Positions 1-7,736 of a stretch of DNA of 64,000 nt are shown piece after piece; position 1 is the stretch's first letter; each line of letters begins with the position of its first letter. A model generated the notes under the pieces. That model was not told the origin of the DNA, searched no databases, and saw only the letters and a list, made by a program, of their open reading frames with translations. The position numbers were made by a program, and so were the translations under genes. This DNA is from Nevskiaceae bacterium. GTDB taxonomy: Bacteria; Pseudomonadota; Gammaproteobacteria; Steroidobacterales; Steroidobacteraceae. Location: NCBI GenBank assembly GCA_018883185.1, contig VEQP01000002.1, positions 1-64,000 of the forward strand. Direction: 5' to 3'.

Positions 1-1542
1 ATTGCGGTGTTACTGCTCGCAGATTATTCGCTGCAGGGCTTCATGGGGCGGGGCAGCGAGGTGATTTACGATCGGCTCGTCAAGCTGCGCATCTCTAGCC
101 CTGCGCCTGATCCGCGCATCGTCATCATCGATATCGACGAGCGCTCGCTGCAGGAAGTGGGTCGTGACCACGGTCGCTGGCCGTGGAGTAACAGCGTGGT
201 GGCCGAAGCGCTTGCCAGCATTGCCGAGGAGTCACCGCGGGCGATACTGCTTAACCAGCTGGTGTCGGAACCCTCGAAGAACGACCCTGAGGGCGACGCT
301 AGCCTCAATGAAATCGCAGGCGCCTATCCCAACATCGTCTTCCCGTTCGTGCGGCTGCCAGCAGCCAATGACGGCGTGAGCCAACTCGACGCCGCCCGTT
401 TGCCGGGTGCGCGCGCCACAGTGGCCTCGCCACCCGCGGACCCGGTGGCGGCCATACTGCCGCTGTTCGAGAATCTGCAGCAGCGCATGGGGGCCTCGAA
501 CCTGTATGCCGACCGGGACGGTATCATCCGCCGCTACCAGTATTGGGTGCCGACCCAGTCGCACGCGTTACCCTCGACCGCCACGGTGATCGTACAGCTT
601 GCAGGCGGCATGACGGACATGAGCGTTGAGCCTCATGCCAAGCTCAACTGGCGCAATAAGCGCGGGGATTACAAACGCATTTCCTTCGCCGAGCTCTACG
701 CTGCCGCACAGGGTCGCGGCAACTTCGATTGGTCGGTTTTCGCGGGCAAGATCGTGATCGTCGGCGCTACGGCGCCGGGCATCTCGGTGATCAAGCCGAC
801 CTCTGCTTCGGTCACCACCGACGACAGCACCATTATCGCCACGGCCATCGATGACGCGCTGAACGGCACGGCACTGCGCATGATGCCTTCGTGGGTGGCG
901 CTGCTGCTGGCACTTGGCATCCTTGTGGCCATGTCGCGCGCCTTCATGGCCGGCACCGATCAGTCGACCATCAATCGCGTGTTCGTGATTGGGCAACTGG
1001 CGCTGATCGTAATCACCTTTTTCAGTATCAGCTTTTCCAACTTTGTCGTCGACATGACCTTGCCGTTCAACGTCGGGTTTGTCTATTTCACCATCGCCAA
1101 GACCTACTTCAGCGCCCAGCACGCCACCGAACTCGGCGTGGAGTACTTCTGGGACGGCTCCCGAGTTGGCAAAGCGCAGCACGCGGTGATTATTGCGCTG
1201 CACATCGATCGGCCTGGCATGCGCAGCGTGGGTTTGCGCATCCGCCGCCTGCTAGAGCGGGAGGTGTCACACGATGCGGTGCTGCATTTGACCGATTTCG
1301 TGGACGTGAAAACCTTCCTCGGCAAGGAGTTCGGGAACATCGAACTGCTGGTCGCTTTTCTGCCGGATGGCACTGCACCTGAGTCACTGCAGTCGGTCGT
1401 GCAGGCGAGACAAAACGGCCACGAGGTGCTGTTGGTCGACATCGCCGGTCTGAACGAGAACGACACCCGCGCCAAACTGTGGCGCGAGGTCGTTCGAGTG
1501 GTGTTTCCGATGTATCTGACCGAGCCGGCGCGCGCCGGCTGA
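1..1542 (+). CDS. CHASE2-domain membrane sensor protein, 5' end cut by window
   Basis: The frame is open from base 1. The first start codon inside the window is GTG at 7, but CHASE2 proteins normally begin with a membrane helix just before the sensor domain, and the first visible residues look like the end of such a helix, so the real start is probably upstream of the window. Residues about 25-270 fit a CHASE2 extracytoplasmic sensor (early VIIDIDERSL block, later GKIVIVGATA block). Three hydrophobic helices follow at about 290-370. The last 140 residues match no output domain I recognise: no GGDEF, cyclase, kinase or phosphatase motif is visible. The gene ends in a perfect 18-base palindrome at 1523-1540. 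CHASE2 assignment fairly sure; ligand and output unknown. Confidence 0.75.
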   Translation: MAVLLLADYSLQGFMGRGSEVIYDRLVKLRISSPAPDPRIVIIDIDERSLQEVGRDHGRWPWSNSVVAEALASIAEESPRAILLNQLVSEPSKNDPEGDASLNEIAGAYPNIVFPFVRLPAANDGVSQLDAARLPGARATVASPPADPVAAILPLFENLQQRMGASNLYADRDGIIRRYQYWVPTQSHALPSTATVIVQLAGGMTDMSVEPHAKLNWRNKRGDYKRISFAELYAAAQGRGNFDWSVFAGKIVIVGATAPGISVIKPTSASVTTDDSTIIATAIDDALNGTALRMMPSWVALLLALGILVAMSRAFMAGTDQSTINRVFVIGQLALIVITFFSISFSNFVVDMTLPFNVGFVYFTIAKTYFSAQHATELGVEYFWDGSRVGKAQHAVIIALHIDRPGMRSVGLRIRRLLEREVSHDAVLHLTDFVDVKTFLGKEFGNIELLVAFLPDGTAPESLQSVVQARQNGHEVLLVDIAGLNENDTRAKLWREVVRVVFPMYLTEPARAG

Positions 1543-1583
1543 GATCACGCGCAGACTAGGGTAGGCTCAGCGGACCGAGGGTT

Positions 1584-2264
1584 TCAGCGCACGCCCCGCA
1601 CCACACGCGGCACCCACGGTTCGCGCACGGCGACCACCTTGCCGCTATCACGAATACTCTGCCACTCCTCGAGTCGCCGTGGCTCGAGGCGCGAGTTCGG
1701 CGTTACGTGGCGCAGAACGACATCTCCGAACTCCGGGATGTCGCCGGACACGAGGCTGTGCGGCAAGGCGAACTGTGCGCTGCCGTGCTGCGACCAGAGT
1801 GGCCAGCGATTTTTTGGTGCGCGCCGGTCGTAGCCGACTTCGCCCAGCAACGCCTGCACCACCTCGAGCATCACCCCGATCAGGCTAGGACCGCGACCCG
1901 CGAGGCTGCGCGTATAACGCTCGAAGAACTGCGGGGTGGCGAGCAGCGGGAAGGCCTGCATGCTGGTGGCAACCTCATCGCCAACCCGGATCATGGTCTC
2001 GCCAAACATCTGGTACAGGCCGTCGCGGTTGAGTTCGTAATACGCCCACATGGCGAGCCGTCGCGACTCTTCGACCTTCATGACCTGACCCGGACCCAGA
2101 GTCCGCAGCAGCAGCTCGTGGGTCAGACGAACCCGGCGTCGAAAGCGCGCGGGCCGGGGTGCGGCCTTGGTCTGCTCCAGTTGCTGGCGGACCAGACGCT
2201 CGATGTCCCGCTGCGATACGCGGCTGTGGCCGTGACTAGGCACTGACGGCGGCAACTCGAGCAT
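1584..2264 (-). CDS. Conserved hypothetical protein, family not recognised
   Basis: A 226-residue soluble protein with no signal peptide or membrane segment. I place the start at the ATG at 2264 because a strong Shine-Dalgarno (AAGGAGG) lies about 8 bases upstream; a longer form from 2300 is possible but would put that site inside the gene. The N-terminal 60 residues are Arg- and Gln-rich, and the middle has a helical segment with several aromatic residues. I recognise no domain. It converges on the CHASE2 gene with about 40 bases between, and lies upstream of the peroxiredoxin on the same strand. Codon use resembles its neighbours, so it looks like a resident gene. No function proposed. Confidence 0.6.
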   Translation of the reverse strand: MLELPPSVPSHGHSRVSQRDIERLVRQQLEQTKAAPRPARFRRRVRLTHELLLRTLGPGQVMKVEESRRLAMWAYYELNRDGLYQMFGETMIRVGDEVATSMQAFPLLATPQFFERYTRSLAGRGPSLIGVMLEVVQALLGEVGYDRRAPKNRWPLWSQHGSAQFALPHSLVSGDIPEFGDVVLRHVTPNSRLEPRRLEEWQSIRDSGKVVAVREPWVPRVVRGVR

Positions 2265-2413
2265 GACGACACCCTCCTTCCCCGGGACCTTGGGAGGCAA
2301 CAGCGCCTCCGCAAAGCCTGTATCGGTCGGATGGGAGTCGATGTGATTCGGATCGGGTGACGGGTATCCGGTATTTCGTCGCAGATTTCAGTGCCGTGAC
2401 ACCCTCAAGGACC

Positions 2414-2956
2414 TCAGCCCTGCTTTTGCAGCTTGGCGAGCTCCGCCAGCACCATCTCCGAGTGTCCCTTGGGGTTCACGTTGTCGAAGCGTCGGGCGAT
2501 GCGACCCTGCGGATCGATGATGAACGTGTCGCGCCGAGCGATATCGAACAGCTTGAACTGCGGGTAGCTGGTCAGCGAGCCGTAGGCCTTGGTGACTTCG
2601 GTATTCGCATCCGAGAGTACCGGGAAGGGCAGGCTGTGCTCTTTGGCAAACGCTTCCTTGGAGTCGACCTTGTCAACGCTGACACCGAGGATCACGGCGT
2701 TGGCGCGGCGAAAAGCGAAGATATTGTCGCGAAACTCGCAGGCCTGGGTGGTGCAGCCCGGGGTGTTGTCCTTGGGGTAGAAGTAGAGCACGACCCACTT
2801 GCCGCGATAGTCGGCGAGCGAACGCCACTCGCCAGTCTGGTCTTGCAACTTGAAGGCCGGAGCGGGTTTGCCGATTTCGGGAGCATTCGCCAGTGTCAGT
2901 ACGGAGGTGAAGGCGAGCAAGGTCACGAAGAGGGCTTTGAGCGGCGCGGTGGACAT
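2414..2956 (-). CDS. Peroxiredoxin of the BCP/PrxQ type, exported
   Basis: A 180-residue thiol peroxidase. The core motif [13 protein letters not shown] gives a peroxidatic Cys at about 68 and a second Cys five residues later (about 73), the spacing seen in BCP/PrxQ enzymes with an intramolecular disulfide. The thioredoxin-like fold starts near residue 28 ([11 protein letters not shown]). Unlike cytosolic BCP, it has a hydrophobic N-terminal segment (residues about 8-24) ending in a plausible signal peptidase site, so it probably reduces hydrogen peroxide or organic peroxides in the periplasm. It is transcribed away from the tRNA-Arg gene just upstream in the same orientation. Family assignment is firm; location is inference. 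Confidence 0.85.
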   Translation of the reverse strand: MSTAPLKALFVTLLAFTSVLTLANAPEIGKPAPAFKLQDQTGEWRSLADYRGKWVVLYFYPKDNTPGCTTQACEFRDNIFAFRRANAVILGVSVDKVDSKEAFAKEHSLPFPVLSDANTEVTKAYGSLTSYPQFKLFDIARRDTFIIDPQGRIARRFDNVNPKGHSEMVLAELAKLQKQG

Positions 2957-3000
2957 GGCGACTCCTCAAGAATTTGGATTGAAGAATTTGGCTCGAGAAA

Positions 3001-3077
3001 TGGCGCGCCCGGCGAGATTCGAACTCACGACCCCTGCCTTCGGAGGGCAGTACTCTATCCAGCTGAGCTACGGGCGC
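3001..3077 (-). tRNA. tRNA-Arg (anticodon CCG)
   Basis: Read on the minus strand, the sequence begins GCGCCCG and ends CGGGCGCGCCA. That gives a complete 7-bp acceptor stem, a D-arm with AGCTCAGCTGGA, an anticodon stem CTGCC/GGCAG around a loop with anticodon CCG, a T-arm with GTTCGAATC, and an encoded CCA tail (3001-3003). It reads the arginine codon CGG. The overall sequence resembles the bacterial tRNA-Arg(CCG) family closely. It is a single gene lying just upstream of the peroxiredoxin gene. Confidence 0.97.
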
Positions 3078-3232
3078 ACGTGACCAGTATACCCCGCGCG
3101 AGGGTGCTGACGCCCCGGCTCCGCAGCCACGGAACGAGGCTTGCGCAGTCAAGGCAAAAGTATTTGAATGCGGCATCTTGACGCTCCTTGACACAGCGTC
3201 GAGTACAACAAACGCTCGGGGAGACACCGTCA

Positions 3233-6214
3233 ATGAACCCAATCGCCAAAGCCGTGGCCGCCGCCCTCGTGGCCGGGTCACTCATGTCCGTACCCTCCCT
3301 CGCCCAGGAAGCCGGTGGCATCCGTGGCAAGGTGACAGCCGAGGCCGCCGGCTCGACCGTCGGCGGCATCACCGTGACCGCCACCAGTGACGTGATGCCG
3401 AAGCCGCGCACGGCGACCGTGCGTCCGGATGGAAGCTACAACCTGCCGCTGCTGCTGCCGGGCAAGTACACCCTGACCTTCAGTAACGCCGCCGGCGTGC
3501 TGCAGCGCGTCGATGTCGAGGTGTTGCTCGACCAGACGTCCATCGCCGATGTCGCCCTCTCCGCCACCCGGGCCGAGGATCTGCAGGTGGTGACGATTGT
3601 CTCGAGCGGTCTGTCCCGCCAGGGCAATGCCTCGCTCGGCAATTCCCTCAGCGCCAAGAACGTCGAAAGTTTGCCAGTGGGCCAAAGCTATCGCGACCTT
3701 CTGAAGCTCGTGCCGGGCGTCCAGTACTCCGAGAACGCTGTGCTCGGCCCCTCCGCGGGTGGTTCGGGCGTCGACAACAAGTACGGGTTCGATGGTGTGG
3801 ATGTCTCGCTGCCCCTGTTCGGCAACCTCGCAGCCGACCCGTCCACCCACGACGTAGCCAACGTGTCGATGGAGCGTGGTGGCGTCAAAGCCATCGGTTT
3901 CAACCGTGCGGGCGGTTTCTCGATCAACACCACCTCGAAGTCGGGTACCAACGAATTCAAGGGCACGGTTGAGTACAAGGTGCAGCCCAAGAGCATGGTC
4001 TCCAAGGTGCGCGGCGTCTCGAAGTATTTGCTCGACCAGAGTTGGGTCAACGCCGGTTTTGGCGGTCCGATCGTCGAGGACTCGTTGTTCTTCTACGCGT
4101 CTTACTATCGTCCGGAGGTCACCCGCGACAACCCGACTACGGCTTATGGCGCAGTCAAGAATTACGAAAGTATCCGCAACGAATACTTCGGCAAGCTCAC
4201 CTGGGCGCCGACCGAGGATTTGCTGTTCAACGTCAGCCTGCGCACTTCCAAGCGCGAGGGCAACGGTGCCGGCATCGGCTCGCTCGACGCCGATTCGGTC
4301 TCCACCGGCGAGCGTTCCGAGCAGAGCATCCTGACGCTCGATGGTTCGTGGATCGCGAGCGAGAACACCTCGGTGAGTTTCAAGTTCGGCAAGTTCGACC
4401 TCGAGACGGCGGGTACACCCGACAAAGCGCTGTCGTTCGTCGGCAAGCCGGGCGACAAACTCAACATCGCCGATTTGACCAACGCGGGCCGCTTCACGGT
4501 GCCGACGCTGCTCGCCACGGCCACGACCCCGGCGCAAATTCTCTTCAACCAGCAAGCACAGCTGCTCATCAACCAGTACGGCTACATCAACTCGGCTGGC
4601 GTGAAGGCGGGTGGCGGTCGTATCGGCGCGTGGCCAGAGATCAATGATCAGGACTTCTACCGCGACACCTTCGAGGTGGCCATCGATCACAAGCTCGAGA
4701 TCGGCAGCACGAGTCACCAGTTGCATGCGGGCGTGAAGTTCTCGGAGATCTCCGAAGAGCTGATGCGAACCACGCAGGGTTGGGGCGTGATCAGCTACGC
4801 CGGCGGCACCGTGAACACCACGACGACCACGCCGCGTGTGCCCTATTTCTACCAGGCCACGATCACCGAGTCGGGTGCCAAGGATGTGAATGGCAATCCG
4901 CTGAAGCCGCTGATCGTCTCGTCGTCGAAGTCGTACAACATTGAACTCAACGACACGATCACCTGGGAGAACTTCGACTTCAACCTCGGCGTGCTCATCA
5001 GCAAGGATGAGCTTTACGGCCAAGGTCTGCGCCCCAAGGCGGGCACGGTATCGGGCTTCGAGCTGGCCCCAGGCAACAAGTACAAGATGTACACCATCGA
5101 CTGGAAGGACATGATCCAGCCGCGGCTCGGCATCACTTGGCGGTATGACGGGTCGAACACGGTGTTCGCCAATTTCGCCTCCTACAACCCCGAGGCGAGT
5201 TCGTTATCCCGTGCCGCGTCCTGGGACCGCAACCTGTTCAGCCGAGTGCTCGATGTCCGCTTCGACCAGAACGGCAATTTCCTAGAGTCGGCATATCGCG
5301 GCTCCTCGAGCGGCAAAGTGTTCGTGCCTGACATGAAGCCGCGTCGCGTCGATGAGTTCACGCTCGGCACAACACGTCAGTTGTCCGAGGGCTGGGCGCT
5401 GCGCGGCCACGTGCGCTACCGAGAGGGATCGCACTTCTGGGAGGACATCTGGAATTTCGCTCGTTCTCAAGAGGGGACCTACGGTCCGAACGGCGGCGTA
5501 CCGCAGGCGCTGCGCGCTCTCGGTGACTACGTGCCGAACCTCGCTGCGATCCGCGCCGAGATAGGTGGTTCGACGTACGTCATCGCCGAGGTCGATGGCG
5601 GATACACGAAGTATTGGGAAGCGAGCGTCGAAGCAGAGTGGACGGGTGAGCGCACTTACCTCAACGCGTCGTACGTGCGCAGCCGTTATCGTGGCAACTT
5701 CGACCAAGACAACACCACCACGGTGAACGACGCCAACACCTTTGTCGGTTCGTCGTTCTACAACGATGCGCGTGGTCAGTATGTGTGGGACAACAAGGAC
5801 GGCACGCTGTCGGGCGATCGGCCGCACATCCTGAAGATCTATGGTCACTACACCACCGATTGGAAGGCCAACATCGGCGCCTACCTCGTGTACCAGTCGG
5901 GTCAGCCCTGGGAAACCTGGTCGAGCAACTACTACGGCAACGGCCTCGTCAACGCCTCCGCAGCCATCAGCTCCTTCGCCGAGCCGGCGGGCAGTCGTCG
6001 TGCCGCGAGTCACTACCAGCTCGATCTGAACTACACGCAGAGCTTCAAGGTCGGCTCCTTGCCGATGCTGAAGTTCCGCGCTGACGTGTTCAACGTGCTG
6101 GATCGGCAGACCGGCTACAACATCCAGCAGGTCGAGTTTGCGTCCAACTACGGCCAGCCCCGCAGCTATTTCCTGCCGCGTCGCGTGCAGTTGTCGGTGC
6201 GGGTGGACTTCTGA
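3233..6214 (+). CDS. TonB-dependent receptor with N-terminal carboxypeptidase-regulatory-like domain
   Basis: A 993-residue outer-membrane receptor. I chose the ATG at 3233 because GGGGAG lies 8-9 bases upstream and the protein then begins directly with a signal peptide (residues about 1-24, ending SLAQ). Residues about 28-108 form a small beta-sandwich like the carboxypeptidase regulatory domain found on Oar/SusC-like receptors. A plug domain follows at about 125-230, with its usual repeat of LPVGQSYRDLLKLVPGV type, then a beta-barrel with many Tyr/Trp/Asn-rich strands. It ends in the outer-membrane signature VRVDF. The substrate cannot be read from sequence. It is followed with a 4-base overlap by a serine hydrolase of the beta-lactamase fold, which suggests uptake or processing of a peptide or lactam-like compound (inference). 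Confidence 0.9.
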   Translation: MNPIAKAVAAALVAGSLMSVPSLAQEAGGIRGKVTAEAAGSTVGGITVTATSDVMPKPRTATVRPDGSYNLPLLLPGKYTLTFSNAAGVLQRVDVEVLLDQTSIADVALSATRAEDLQVVTIVSSGLSRQGNASLGNSLSAKNVESLPVGQSYRDLLKLVPGVQYSENAVLGPSAGGSGVDNKYGFDGVDVSLPLFGNLAADPSTHDVANVSMERGGVKAIGFNRAGGFSINTTSKSGTNEFKGTVEYKVQPKSMVSKVRGVSKYLLDQSWVNAGFGGPIVEDSLFFYASYYRPEVTRDNPTTAYGAVKNYESIRNEYFGKLTWAPTEDLLFNVSLRTSKREGNGAGIGSLDADSVSTGERSEQSILTLDGSWIASENTSVSFKFGKFDLETAGTPDKALSFVGKPGDKLNIADLTNAGRFTVPTLLATATTPAQILFNQQAQLLINQYGYINSAGVKAGGGRIGAWPEINDQDFYRDTFEVAIDHKLEIGSTSHQLHAGVKFSEISEELMRTTQGWGVISYAGGTVNTTTTTPRVPYFYQATITESGAKDVNGNPLKPLIVSSSKSYNIELNDTITWENFDFNLGVLISKDELYGQGLRPKAGTVSGFELAPGNKYKMYTIDWKDMIQPRLGITWRYDGSNTVFANFASYNPEASSLSRAASWDRNLFSRVLDVRFDQNGNFLESAYRGSSSGKVFVPDMKPRRVDEFTLGTTRQLSEGWALRGHVRYREGSHFWEDIWNFARSQEGTYGPNGGVPQALRALGDYVPNLAAIRAEIGGSTYVIAEVDGGYTKYWEASVEAEWTGERTYLNASYVRSRYRGNFDQDNTTTVNDANTFVGSSFYNDARGQYVWDNKDGTLSGDRPHILKIYGHYTTDWKANIGAYLVYQSGQPWETWSSNYYGNGLVNASAAISSFAEPAGSRRAASHYQLDLNYTQSFKVGSLPMLKFRADVFNVLDRQTGYNIQQVEFASNYGQPRSYFLPRRVQLSVRVDF

Positions 6215-7128
6215 GGCGAGTCGGTCGGTTCGTCATTGCAGTCGTTGCGCTGCTGCCGCCGTGGGCGGCAGCAGCGCAGCGCGACGTCCCATCGTCCCCG
6301 CTGGCGGCGCGCGTCGCTGCGCTCACAGAGGGTTTTCGCGGCAGCGTGTCGCTGTACGCGCGCAATCTCGATACCGGCAGTGAGTTCGGCGTGCGGGCCG
6401 ATGTTCCGGTGCGTACGGCGAGCACCATCAAACTGCCGATCGCCTGCACCGTCGCAATGATGGTGAAGCGGGGCAAAGCGTCGTGGGACGAATCTTTGCT
6501 GCTTCGCGAGCAGGATAAGGTGTCGGGTTCTGGTGTCGCTGCCGATCTCTCGGCGGGCAAGACGCTGTCGCTGCGTGATGCGACCATGCTGATGATCACC
6601 GTCAGCGACAACACGACGACCAACCTGATCCTTGATCGAATCTCTGCGGACGCCGTCAACGACTATATGGACGAGTTGCGTTTGCCGGTCACGCGCTCTA
6701 TGCGCAAGGTTCGCGGTGACGGTACCCAATTGAAGCCGGCGGAGGGCTGGAGCCGCGCCGGATCGCTCGAAGCCAACAAGCGATTTGGTATCGGCTCATC
6801 TACGTCACGAGAGATGGTGACCCTGTTGACGCTGCTCGAGCAGGGCAAGGTGGTGGATGCGGAATCCTCTCGTATTGTGCTCGACATGCTCGAGCGACAA
6901 AAAAACAAGGATGGCATCGGCCGTCGCATGGGTGAGGCCCGCGTGCTTAGTAAGTCCGGTGGGCTCGATGCGCTGCGCAGCGACGTGGGAATCGTCTATA
7001 CGCCGCACGGGCGTGTGGCCCTTGCCATCACGGTGGACGATCTACCCGAGATCGATTACTCGCCCGACAATCCCGGGCTGCGGCTCATTGCCGATCTGGC
7101 CGAAGTGTTGGTCGACTCGCTGCGCTGA
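6211..7128 (+). CDS. Class A beta-lactamase-related serine hydrolase, apparent CTG start
   Basis: The family motifs are clear: STIK (Ser about 71, Lys about 74), SDN (132-134) and KSG (248-250) in place of KTG. The catalytic domain needs sequence upstream of the first GTG (6346). The reading frame is open back to 6085 but contains no ATG, GTG or TTG before 6346. A CTG at 6211 overlaps the receptor stop as CTGA and gives a typical signal peptide (RRVGRFVIAVVALL then AAAAQ), so I propose that start, giving 305 residues exported to the periplasm. Aligning on the VTR anchor after SDN, the position of the deacylating Glu166 seems to be Val, so a true beta-lactamase is doubtful. It converges on the YhhN gene with a 44-base overlap. 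Confidence 0.75.
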   Translation: MRRVGRFVIAVVALLPPWAAAAQRDVPSSPLAARVAALTEGFRGSVSLYARNLDTGSEFGVRADVPVRTASTIKLPIACTVAMMVKRGKASWDESLLLREQDKVSGSGVAADLSAGKTLSLRDATMLMITVSDNTTTNLILDRISADAVNDYMDELRLPVTRSMRKVRGDGTQLKPAEGWSRAGSLEANKRFGIGSSTSREMVTLLTLLEQGKVVDAESSRIVLDMLERQKNKDGIGRRMGEARVLSKSGGLDALRSDVGIVYTPHGRVALAITVDDLPEIDYSPDNPGLRLIADLAEVLVDSLR

Positions 7129-7732
7129 CTGATGCGGCGAGCATCCACTGGGCACTCCAGTAGAGGATCATGAGCGCGACCTGCGTCGTCATCGATGCCG
7201 CGACGAAACGATTGCGCGCGACGAGCACGTCGCTGATCGCAAAAATCACCGCACCGAGTGCACTCCATCGCGCCGCAAGCGCTGCGACTTCCTCGCGACC
7301 CAATTGCGCGAGCGCACGCCACATCATGCTGCAAATCACGATGACATAGGCGAGGACGGCGCCGCGTAGCTCGCCGAGATAAGGCTGCAGGGTGACAAAC
7401 ACCACTGTCCCGAACGTAGCCACGGCCGCGGCCCAACCAAGAGCGGGCGCACGAGTGCGTCGGACGAATGCACATAGATACAGCAAGTGTGCAACCAGAA
7501 AAGCCAGTAGCCCGAATAGGAATGCATTGAGCGGCAGTGACAACAACAGATCGCCCAGAGCCGAAAACCCGAGGCCTGCCGCTATCCATTTCCTGTCCGA
7601 CCCCGCTTGCGAACCCACCCAGAGGGCAAGCGCAAGCACGGGTATCGGTTTCGTCAGCCATTGCAGCACCGGAACCTCGAGCAGCATCGCGGCGAAATAC
7701 ACCGCGACCGCCGCCAGGCCGACGATCGTCAA
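7085..7732 (-). CDS. YhhN family membrane protein (lysoplasmalogenase-like)
   Basis: A polytopic membrane protein of about 215 residues with roughly eight hydrophobic helices, matching the length and pattern of YhhN/TMEM86 proteins, some of which hydrolyse the vinyl-ether bond of lysoplasmalogens. Polar residues conserved in this family appear in helices near FSALGDLLL and FAISDVLVA (paired Asp). The longer frame starting at 7906 runs through the upstream protease gene and is not protein-like there. I place the start at TTG 7732, five bases after that gene's stop; a GTG a few codons upstream is an alternative. It is last in the CHAT/caspase/S41 operon and overlaps the serine hydrolase tail to tail. 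Confidence 0.75.
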   Translation of the reverse strand: MTIVGLAAVAVYFAAMLLEVPVLQWLTKPIPVLALALWVGSQAGSDRKWIAAGLGFSALGDLLLSLPLNAFLFGLLAFLVAHLLYLCAFVRRTRAPALGWAAAVATFGTVVFVTLQPYLGELRGAVLAYVIVICSMMWRALAQLGREEVAALAARWSALGAVIFAISDVLVARNRFVAASMTTQVALMILYWSAQWMLAASVSAASRPTLRPDRQ

Positions 7733-7736
7733 CGGC

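Noticed and set aside
1523-1540. Perfect 18-base palindrome as a terminator of the CHASE2 gene
   Set aside because: No T run follows on either strand and it lies inside the last codons; it may just reflect the Arg/Ala-rich C-terminus.
2357-3181. A long plus-strand open frame encoding 274 residues
   Set aside because: It is antisense to the peroxiredoxin gene and runs through the tRNA-Arg gene; the stretch [20 protein letters not shown] is the well-known false translation of an antisense tRNA.
3278-5023. A 581-residue minus-strand open frame
   Set aside because: It is entirely antisense to the TonB-dependent receptor; composition is Arg/Val/Asp-rich shadow sequence with no domain.
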